In this document: positions 1 to 5,689 of the stretch, in pieces | How positions within the stretch are numbered: the first letter of the stretch is position 1 | Layout of the letters: the number at the start of each line of letters is the position of its first letter | NCBI GenBank assembly: GCA_036510575.1 | Contig: DATCDR010000246.1 | Span: 1-20,983 of the forward strand | From: DATCDR01 sp036510575 | GTDB lineage: Bacteria > Actinomycetota > Acidimicrobiia > Acidimicrobiales > Bog-793 | DNA: 20,983 bases | Direction: 5' to 3' | Made by a program: the position numbers and the translations under genes | The notes under the pieces: generated by a model | Databases searched by the model: none | Seen by the model: the letters and a program-made list of their open reading frames with translations, nothing else | Told to the model about the DNA's origin: nothing

Positions 1-817
1 CTCCGAGGATGAGGTTGACGAGTACTGGTTCGCGCGGCGGCGACTCCTCGCTCTCGATTCGTGAGAGGTCGAGGAGGTCGTCGATGATCCGGGAGATGCG
101 AAACGCCTCGGTGTGGATGCGTTGCGCGAGGCGCTGTGAGATGGCCGGTTCGTTCTCTTCGAGCAGCGTCTCGGCCAGAAGTCCGATGGCACCCATCGGC
201 GTCTTCAGCTCGTGGCTCACGTTGGCCACGAAGTCTCGTCGGACTTCCTCCAGACGTCTGCGGTCTGAGACGTCGTCGATCACCGCGATGGTCCCGAGTG
301 CTCGCTGGCCGTTGTCGATGCTCTGCGAGCGAACGACCAGCGTTCGTCGTGGAGGACCGTAGAGCTCAAGTGTGCGCTCCTCGGAGGTGCCGGGAACCGT
401 GGTCCGGAGGAGCTCGTCGACGGCCTGCACCGCGATCGCATCCGAGTGGCGGTTTCCCATCAATGCGATTGCTCTCGTGTTTCTGAAAACGGTCTCGCCG
501 TGTTCATCACAGACGATGACCGCTTGAATGAGCGAGTCCAGCGCACGTCGGAGCCGAATCGCGTCGGCGCTCGCGTCGGCCACTGTCTCTGCAGCCGAGG
601 CCGTTGCATGTTCTACGTAGCCGATCACGTCTTCTAGCCGCCGAGGTTCGTCGACGAGAGAGTCCGCGCCAAGCCGGGATCCGAGCGCCGTCAGACGCTG
701 ACGAAGCTCGCGCACGCCCCGCGAAGCACCTGCCGCGTATGCGAGGGCGATGATGATCACGATCACGGCGCCTACTACCGCCGCCACCAGCGAACTTGCG
801 TGGATGTCGCCGATCAT
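1..817 (-). CDS. senX3: SenX3-like sensor histidine kinase, C-terminus beyond the window edge
   Basis: This is the N-terminal 272 residues of a membrane sensor histidine kinase; the ATPase domain lies beyond the left edge. Translating the minus strand from ATG at 817 gives one membrane helix (about residues 9-30), a charged linker, a PAS-like region (about 92-182) and a HisKA dimerisation domain with the H-box FVANVSHELKTP, whose phosphoacceptor is His202. The H-box context (RRDFVANVSHELKTP) closely resembles actinobacterial SenX3, the phosphate-responsive kinase that acts with RegX3, but no regulator gene is in view, so the symbol is tentative. ATG 817 is the only start codon after an in-frame stop. 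It overlaps the stop of a possible 41-codon ORF upstream, so translation may be coupled. Confidence 0.85.
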   Translation of the reverse strand, partial: MIGDIHASSLVAAVVGAVIVIIIALAYAAGASRGVRELRQRLTALGSRLGADSLVDEPRRLEDVIGYVEHATASAAETVADASADAIRLRRALDSLIQAVIVCDEHGETVFRNTRAIALMGNRHSDAIAVQAVDELLRTTVPGTSEERTLELYGPPRRTLVVRSQSIDNGQRALGTIAVIDDVSDRRRLEEVRRDFVANVSHELKTPMGAIGLLAETLLEENEPAISQRLAQRIHTEAFRISRIIDDLLDLSRIESEESPPREPVLVNLILG

Positions 818-939
818 GTCTTGCTCGCTGTCTGTTCCATCTCCTCAAGCATTACCACGCCGCTACCGATCTGTCGCCAAGCGCTCGCCAGGTCGTCGGT
901 TGACAGTCGAGCAAGCCATCCGTATGGTGCATGCGTCAC
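814..939 (-). CDS. Possible 41-residue protein upstream of the kinase
   Basis: This short open frame of 41 residues starts at GTG 939, just after an in-frame TAA, and ends in a TGA that shares ATGA with the kinase start at 817. The predicted peptide is soluble and helical-looking and ends in LEEMEQTASKT; I do not recognise a family. The start-stop overlap is the usual sign of translational coupling in operons of this genome. Without the frame, the kinase would have no Shine-Dalgarno close to its start. The coding strand also carries the plus-strand promoter at 900-928, so part of the frame could be open by chance. An internal ATG preceded by GAGGAG lies at 840. Confidence 0.35.
   Translation of the reverse strand: MTHAPYGWLARLSTDDLASAWRQIGSGVVMLEEMEQTASKT
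900..928 (+). promoter_or_regulatory. Predicted promoter of the type IV secretion-like operon
   Basis: A perfect TTGACA at 900-905 is separated by 17 bp from TATGGT at 923-928. This is a near-consensus housekeeping-type promoter pointing into the operon that begins at 1017. The start point would be near 935, giving an untranslated leader of about 80 nt. Confidence 0.55.
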
Positions 940-951
940 GCATTATGTGAC
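931..951. promoter_or_regulatory. Overlapping inverted repeats, candidate shared operator
   Basis: ATGCGTCACGCAT (931-943) is a perfect inverted repeat with 5-bp arms around TCA. GTCAC at 935-939 also pairs with GTGAC at 947-951. The element covers the predicted start point of the plus-strand promoter. It also covers a minus-strand CATAAT hexamer (948-943) that could serve the kinase side. A factor bound here could affect both directions. This role is inferred from position and symmetry only. Confidence 0.4.
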
Positions 952-959
952 TTCGTGGG

Positions 960-1008
960 CCAGTGCCCCACCTCTCGCGGCAAGCCGGACCCGGCTGCTG
1001 GCACTAGG
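960..1008 (+). promoter_or_regulatory. Predicted leader RNA hairpin reaching the Shine-Dalgarno
   Basis: CCAGTGCC at 960-967 can pair with GGCACTAGG at 1000-1008 with one bulged A. It encloses a second hairpin, AGCCG/CGGCT at 983-987 and 992-996 with loop GACC. The distal arm includes the first three bases of the AGGAGG ribosome site at 1006-1011, so folding could limit translation of the first gene. No known riboswitch class is recognised. Confidence 0.35.
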
Positions 1009-1016
1009 AGGTGGGC

Positions 1017-1337
1017 GTGTCGCTCCCCATGTCGTTGCTCTCGTCGCACGTACTCTTGGACGGTGAGCTCTCGCTCACGCCCAATCCGTCCGGTCTGCCG
1101 GGCAGCGCGGCGCTGCAAAGCCTTGTGAACGGAATTGCGTGGTGGGCACTCCTTGCCGCGTTGCTTGGGGTCATCGTCGGCGCGGCGACCTGGGCGCTCG
1201 GTGCGCACAGCAACAACTATCAGCACTCCTCCTCGGGACGTCGAGCGGTGTTGGTGTCGGGTGCCGCCGCGCTCGTCATCGGAGCTGCCCCGACCGTCCT
1301 CAACTTCTTGTTCGGCGTTGGCCTGAGCGTGAAGTGA
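1017..1337 (+). CDS. DUF6112-type small membrane protein (pilin-like position)
   Basis: This 106-residue protein is the first gene of the secretion-like operon. It has the hallmark segment LTPNPSGLPG near its N-terminus. Two hydrophobic helices follow: one around GIAWWALLAALLGVIVGAA and one in the last 35 residues ending near LNFLFGVGL. A polar loop with AHSNN and GRR lies between them. This matches, from memory, the DUF6112 family found beside actinobacterial conjugation genes. Its size and two-helix layout resemble VirB2/TrbC pilins, but that role is inferred. GTG 1017 is chosen because AGGAGG (1006-1011) lies 5 nt upstream. GTG 1011 would overlap the ribosome site, and ATG 1029 is too far away. 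The next gene begins 12 nt after its stop. Confidence 0.75.
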   Translation: MSLPMSLLSSHVLLDGELSLTPNPSGLPGSAALQSLVNGIAWWALLAALLGVIVGAATWALGAHSNNYQHSSSGRRAVLVSGAAALVIGAAPTVLNFLFGVGLSVK

Positions 1338-1349
1338 GGAGTGATCTCA

Positions 1350-2459
1350 ATGAACTTCGATCCCCAACTTGCATCGATATTCGGATTCGGCGCCGCCTCG
1401 CTCGCGAATGCGTTCTTGGGAGCAGTGACGAAATGGGTGTCGGCAGGCGCTGCTGATGTCGTAGTCGGCGCCGGCGCTGCGCTTGAGTCGACGACAGCGG
1501 TACCGGTGAACAGCGGCTTCATGACGGTTTTCGATGAGCTGCGTCTACTTGGTGCGCCGTTGGCTGCTCTGTTCGCGGGGCTTGCGGTAATTCGAGCGAT
1601 TGTCCGCCAAGATCCCGCGGAGCTGGGCAAGCTCGTGCTCGTTCGGCTACCGGTTGCGCTTATAGGCTCCGCGATCGCACTAGAGCTCGTGGTGCTTAGC
1701 CTGCAGGCGACCGACTCCCTCTCGCAGGCCTTGATCGGTAGCGCCGGTGCGGCCACGACAACGTTCACCAAGGCCCTTGCCGTCGCACTCGTAGCGAGTG
1801 GCGGAGGACCTGCGAGCGGTTTCGCCGTCTTCGTGCTCTCGGTGATCTGTGGCTTTGTTGCGTTCTGTCTCTGGGTGGAGCTCGTCATCCGGGCTTCGGC
1901 GATCGCGATCGCCGCGCTGTTTATACCGCTCGCGCTCGCCGGCGCGGCCTGGCCGGTGACGGCGAGTTGGGGGCGACGTCTCGGGGAGGTGCTCGGCGCG
2001 CTGATTCTCTCAAAACTTGTTATGGCGGGGGTCTTCGCGCTGGCGATCAACGAGATCGGAACGCCGAATGGCCTGACCGGACTGATCCAAGGCACCGCAC
2101 TCTTGTTGCTTGCGACGTTTGCCCCATGGGCGCTCCTCCACCTTGTTCCCGCCGTCGAGACTGGCGCCATCGCGCAGCTTGAGGGGCTGGGAGGACGGGT
2201 AACGAGGGCGTCCACAATGGGCGCGAGCGACATCGCCGATCACGTGGGTGGAGCGACAGCGGGCTTTTCGCCGCCGCTCGAGCCGCAGATGCCGATGGCC
2301 GAGACCGCGCCCACCGATACGCCGGAGTTCCGTGCGTATCTCGCGCACTTCGAAGCCACGTTGCCGCCTCCAGGAGGTGCGGGTACCTCGCAGACCCAAG
2401 GGGTCGCCGCGAATCCAGTCCAGGGCGATGGAGTCGAGAGCAAGGGCTCTCTCCAATGA
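1350..2459 (+). CDS. TrbL/VirB6-like polytopic membrane protein
   Basis: This 369-residue membrane protein has about six predicted helices (roughly 66-84, 97-118, 158-178, 181-203, 215-233 and 246-266) and a Pro/Thr/Ala-rich hydrophilic tail of about 100 residues. The layout and the signature LLATFAPWALLHLVP (about 253-267) fit the TrbL/VirB6-like proteins encoded next to SCO6880 homologues in actinobacteria. VirB6-type proteins form the inner-membrane channel of type IV secretion systems; for this protein that is inferred. ATG 1350 is preferred because AGGAG (1337-1341) sits 8 nt before it; GTG 1341 overlaps that site. Its stop overlaps the next start (ATGA at 2456-2459), so the genes are translationally coupled. 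Confidence 0.75.
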   Translation: MNFDPQLASIFGFGAASLANAFLGAVTKWVSAGAADVVVGAGAALESTTAVPVNSGFMTVFDELRLLGAPLAALFAGLAVIRAIVRQDPAELGKLVLVRLPVALIGSAIALELVVLSLQATDSLSQALIGSAGAATTTFTKALAVALVASGGGPASGFAVFVLSVICGFVAFCLWVELVIRASAIAIAALFIPLALAGAAWPVTASWGRRLGEVLGALILSKLVMAGVFALAINEIGTPNGLTGLIQGTALLLLATFAPWALLHLVPAVETGAIAQLEGLGGRVTRASTMGASDIADHVGGATAGFSPPLEPQMPMAETAPTDTPEFRAYLAHFEATLPPPGGAGTSQTQGVAANPVQGDGVESKGSLQ

Positions 2460-3871
2460 CGTCGATCGGACAGTCGCAGGTGCGCCGATACCGCTTCGGA
2501 CCGAGGAACCATCGAGGCACGCTTGGCGGTCTTCGTTGGGGACAGGTGCTCCTCGTGTTTGTGGCGGTGGCGATCTCGGTCGTAATACTCAGATCCGGAC
2601 GAGGCGACGCCGGCGTCGTGGTGGCGTTACTGGTATCCCTGGCGGGGGTGGCCTTGGCGACATGGCCGCTCGGCGGACGGACGCTTCAGCAGTGGGTTCC
2701 TCTTGCAGCAAGATTCGGTGCGGCCGGTGCGTTTCGGACGCATCGGGGTGTCAGCTATGGGGAGGCGAGTCCTGCGAGCTCGCGTTCTACACGTCCATTC
2801 GAGGATCTGGTGATCGTGCCCCTCGATACTGCGTATGGCCAGGTTGGAGTTGTGATCGACCGGGCCCGACGGAGCATGAGCGCGATGTTGAGTCTGAGCG
2901 GATCACCGTACGCGCTGCTCGACGATGGAGCTCGCCAGCAGATCGCCGATGCTTGGTCCGGGGTTCTGAGCGCAATCGCGCAGCAGCCAGGGTCGCTCTA
3001 CCGGCTGAGTTGGATCGAGCGGACACTCCCCGATCATGCGCTCGCGCTCGGAGTAGCTGCGGCGGAGGTCTTCGCGTCCTCGGTGAACGAAGCGCTCGTT
3101 GATGCTCGTCGGTCGTATCTTTCGCTGCTCGGTCGCGAGTCGGCAGGTTCGTTCCGACATGAGTCGCTTCTTGTGGTGACGGTGCGAGGGAGGCTGAACG
3201 CACGTGGCGAGCTGCCGAGGGAGCTGTCTGAGACGCTCAACGCTGTCGCAACGAGATGTATCGAGGGCGGACTGGGATTGGCGGGAGTCATCGCGCCAGA
3301 CGGCGTGCGCACGATTATGGCGAGGTCCTTCGTCCCGTCGGCGACGCTACCGCGCGGAAATCAGGTGTTTCCGCTGGCGACACGTGAGGAGTGGTCGGCG
3401 CTCTGCACGGATGGAACCTGGCATGCCACCTACTGGGTCGCCGAGTGGCCCAGAGCCGATGTCGGCAACGACTTCCTACTTCCGTTCCTGTTGGAGTCGG
3501 GGTACCGGCGCTCGATTGTCGTAGTAATGGCGCCGCAGGCCATCACCCATGCGGTCCGAGACGCCGAGCGGGCCCGCACCGAGAAGGCAGCCGACTTCGA
3601 CCTACGGCGACGTCACGGCTTCGCGCAGACGGCACGGGCACTTCGAGAGCAAGAGGCCGTGACTCGGAGGGAGTCAGAACTTGCTTCGGGGCATGGCGCC
3701 TTTCGATTCGGCGGCTACGTCGTCGTCACCGCGGCGACACGGACCGAGCTCGAACTCGACTGTGCCCGAACCGAGCAGGCTGCGGCGCGCGCCTATCTCG
3801 CGCTTCGACGCTTGTACGGCGCGCAGCGTGAGGCGCTGCTCTACGGTCTCCCGCTCGGCCGCGGACTGTGA
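2456..3871 (+). CDS. SCO6880-family protein (VirB3 plus VirB4 N-domain-like)
   Basis: This 471-residue protein starts with a basic segment and two closely spaced membrane helices (about 27-46 and 51-72), the VirB3/PrgI pattern. A large cytosolic region follows. Its end, containing VTAATRTELELDCARTEQA and then LLYGLPLGRGL, resembles the end of the N-terminal domain of VirB4 proteins just before their ATPase domain. It fits the SCO6880 family of actinobacterial conjugation loci. No Walker motif is present; the ATPase is the next gene, whose GTG start overlaps this stop (GTGA). The two proteins probably act together as a split VirB3-VirB4 unit. Family assignment rests on recognition and gene order. 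Confidence 0.7.
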   Translation: MTSIGQSQVRRYRFGPRNHRGTLGGLRWGQVLLVFVAVAISVVILRSGRGDAGVVVALLVSLAGVALATWPLGGRTLQQWVPLAARFGAAGAFRTHRGVSYGEASPASSRSTRPFEDLVIVPLDTAYGQVGVVIDRARRSMSAMLSLSGSPYALLDDGARQQIADAWSGVLSAIAQQPGSLYRLSWIERTLPDHALALGVAAAEVFASSVNEALVDARRSYLSLLGRESAGSFRHESLLVVTVRGRLNARGELPRELSETLNAVATRCIEGGLGLAGVIAPDGVRTIMARSFVPSATLPRGNQVFPLATREEWSALCTDGTWHATYWVAEWPRADVGNDFLLPFLLESGYRRSIVVVMAPQAITHAVRDAERARTEKAADFDLRRRHGFAQTARALREQEAVTRRESELASGHGAFRFGGYVVVTAATRTELELDCARTEQAAARAYLALRRLYGAQREALLYGLPLGRGL

Positions 3872-5103
3872 GACTGCCGCCACACGAAGCTACGACCGCG
3901 CAGCTCGGAGCGATCTATCCAGGAATGCTCGCTCCGAGCCCCCCGCTCGATCAGGTCTTCATCGGTAGGGAGCTCTCCGGTGAGCTGTTTTGTCACGATC
4001 CGTTTGAGCTGTATCGCTTGGGCGCATTGACGAATCCGAACATGATCGTGCTCGGCCAGATCGGTCGAGGAAAGAGTGCCTTGGTAAAGACGTTCCTCTA
4101 TCGTCAGGCGGCTTTTGGCCGTCGGGTCATCGTGATCGATCCGAAAGGGGAGTACGCCCCGCTTGCCTCAGCTCTAGGGTGTCAGTCGCTCAAGCTCGCG
4201 CCAGGTGGAGCACTTCGCTTGAACCCGCTGGCGTTCGACGAAGCAGCCAAGAATCGTGAGGAGCGCCGGAGGGTTTCGCTTAGCGCAGCGACGGCGATAG
4301 TCGAAGCTGTCGTCGATCGTGTTCTCGCACCCGGCGAGACGCTCGCGATCGAGCTCGCATGGGATCAGGTTGCAGAAGGTGGGACTCCATCGTTACCGGC
4401 ACTTGCCAGAGCGCTTCTCGATCCGGAGCGGGCCGCGGCGCTACGTCTCGGCTCGTCGCCAGCTGAGCTCCGCGCCGAGGGAAGGCTGGTGGCTTTTGAA
4501 CTCCGGCGATTCATGACTGGCGAGCTCGCCGGGATCTTCGATGGTCTGGGCTCGAACGGTCTGGTACTCGACGTCCCGGCGCTCGTTCTTGATTTCTCCG
4601 CGATCTACCGTTCGCCTGCGCTTGGTCCCGCGGTCGCGTGCCTCCAGATGGCTCTTGAGGCGAAGTTGCGAGCCGGCACAGGCGCGCAGACGATCTTCGT
4701 CGTCGACGAGGCCTGGGCGGTGCTCGTCAATCCGGGAACGGCTCGATTCCTGCAGGCTTCGTTCAAGTTGGCCCGTACCTACGGAGTTGCGAATCTGGTC
4801 GTCGCCCATCGCGTCTCTGATCTGAGCTCGCTCGGGGCGACAGGCTCCGTCGTCGCCAACCTCGCCGGCGGTCTGCTCGCGGACTGTGAGACCGTCGTCT
4901 GTTACGCCCAAGGGGAGGCCGAGATCGCCGAGTGCACAAGTGCGCTCGGGCTAAGCGCTGCGGAGGCGTCCTTTGTCCGCTCTCTTCGTCGAGGCGCAGC
5001 GCTCTGGCACGTCGGTTCGAGTCGACACGTTGTAGATCACCGCTTGAGCCCGTTTGAGCACACCTTCGTCGATACAGACCAGGCGATGCGAACTGTGACC
5101 TGA
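3868..5103 (+). CDS. virB4: VirB4/TraC-type secretion ATPase
   Basis: This 411-residue ATPase powers type IV secretion-type systems at the inner face of the membrane. Walker A is GQIGRGKS at 63-70, preceded by NPNMIVL as in VirB4. The strand VIVIDPKGEY (87-96) is typical of the VirB4/TraG/HerA group. Walker B is IFVVDEAW (276-283), followed by the sensor-like VVAHRVSDL (311-319). At 411 residues it is shorter than full VirB4 (about 600-850), because the usual N-terminal domain appears to be the preceding gene. The GTG start at 3868 overlaps the previous stop. It is the last gene of the operon; 253 bp without a confident gene follow. Confidence 0.85.
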   Translation: MRLPPHEATTAQLGAIYPGMLAPSPPLDQVFIGRELSGELFCHDPFELYRLGALTNPNMIVLGQIGRGKSALVKTFLYRQAAFGRRVIVIDPKGEYAPLASALGCQSLKLAPGGALRLNPLAFDEAAKNREERRRVSLSAATAIVEAVVDRVLAPGETLAIELAWDQVAEGGTPSLPALARALLDPERAAALRLGSSPAELRAEGRLVAFELRRFMTGELAGIFDGLGSNGLVLDVPALVLDFSAIYRSPALGPAVACLQMALEAKLRAGTGAQTIFVVDEAWAVLVNPGTARFLQASFKLARTYGVANLVVAHRVSDLSSLGATGSVVANLAGGLLADCETVVCYAQGEAEIAECTSALGLSAAEASFVRSLRRGAALWHVGSSRHVVDHRLSPFEHTFVDTDQAMRTVT

Positions 5104-5318
5104 GAGCGGTCCTGGTTATACGCGGTGATCGGTAGATTCCGGCGGAAGTGAACGGAAGGTAACGAGAAGATGCCTTGGACGAGCTACCGGTTGGGGCTTT
5201 GACAAAGATCGACTCGCCTGGAATCGCCCACACGAGATCCGAGGCCGGTCCCGGTTGGAAGAGACCCTGCTCAGAACCACTTCCTTCGGGCAGACCTGTC
5301 CGACTAAGGATTAACCGG

Positions 5319-5370
5319 CGCGTCATGGATACGCGCGTCATGGATTACGTGCGTCATTGATACGTAGTCA
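5319..5370. repeat. Three imperfect 15-16 bp direct repeats plus a partial fourth
   Basis: The copies CGCGTCATGGATACG (5319-5333), CGCGTCATGGATTACG (5334-5349) and TGCGTCATTGATACG (5350-5364) abut, followed by a partial TAGTCA (5365-5370). Each full copy carries GCGTCA, which also occurs in the palindrome at 931-943 before the secretion-like operon. The third copy contains the TTG start of the next gene. The array could be a multi-site operator; this is inferred. Confidence 0.6.
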
Positions 5371-5671
5371 GGCGTTCTTAGAACGTTTAGATCGTCTCGA
5401 TAAGTTGGTTGCTGTTATGACGCATGTGCCGAACCGTGCCGGTACTGAACATCCCTCATCGGTCGTTCAAAACTTTGCATACGACGCGTCGATGCTCCTC
5501 ATTGTGTTGGTGCTCGTGCTGATCATCGCGTCGCGAGTGATAGTTCGATCAAGTCAGAAATTCGCGCCTAATCGGGCTGTGGCCGGCCTCAGTCGCCAAG
5601 ACCGACGCAAGATGCGTGAACTTGCGAAGGGGCCTTCCACTGAAAATGCGACCCAGGTGGATCGCGGTTAG
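5357..5671 (+). CDS. Small single-span membrane protein, unrecognised
   Basis: This 104-residue hypothetical protein has an N-terminal amphipathic stretch (FLERLDRLDKLVAV), one strong membrane helix around MLLIVLVLVLIIASRVIV (about 45-62) and a basic C-terminal tail. I recognise no family. The TTG start at 5357 is the only possible start after an in-frame TAA. It lacks a Shine-Dalgarno and lies inside the repeat array. ATG 5417 is the alternative and would give 84 residues. If that is correct, the palindrome CGTTCTTAGAACG (5373-5385) would lie in its control region. The first part of the gene is richer in A+T than its neighbours and uses two TTA codons, which are rare in high-G+C actinobacteria. 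It converges on the E1 gene, 18 bp away. Confidence 0.55.
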   Translation: MIRSQAFLERLDRLDKLVAVMTHVPNRAGTEHPSSVVQNFAYDASMLLIVLVLVLIIASRVIVRSSQKFAPNRAVAGLSRQDRRKMRELAKGPSTENATQVDRG

Positions 5672-5689
5672 CACCGTGTGACGAGCCGG

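Noticed and set aside
1220..2233. Long minus-strand open frame (337 codons) antisense to the TrbL/VirB6-like gene
   Set aside because: Its composition is Ala/Thr/Ser/Pro-rich without domains and mirrors the codon bias of the opposite gene. The plus-strand product has clear membrane helices, a ribosome site and coupling to its neighbour.
5199..5204. Isolated TTGACA in the gap after the virB4 gene
   Set aside because: No acceptable -10 hexamer lies at 15-19 bp spacing, so it was not called a promoter.
5175..5360. Plus-strand frame of 61 codons ending in the repeat array
   Set aside because: It has a TTG start without a convincing ribosome site and no recognisable fold. Its end is simply the translated direct repeats. 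Only its overlap with the next TTG start is noted as a finding.
5319..5370. Could the short repeats be a CRISPR array?
   Set aside because: The repeats abut without unique spacers, are only 15-16 bp long and have no cas genes nearby.
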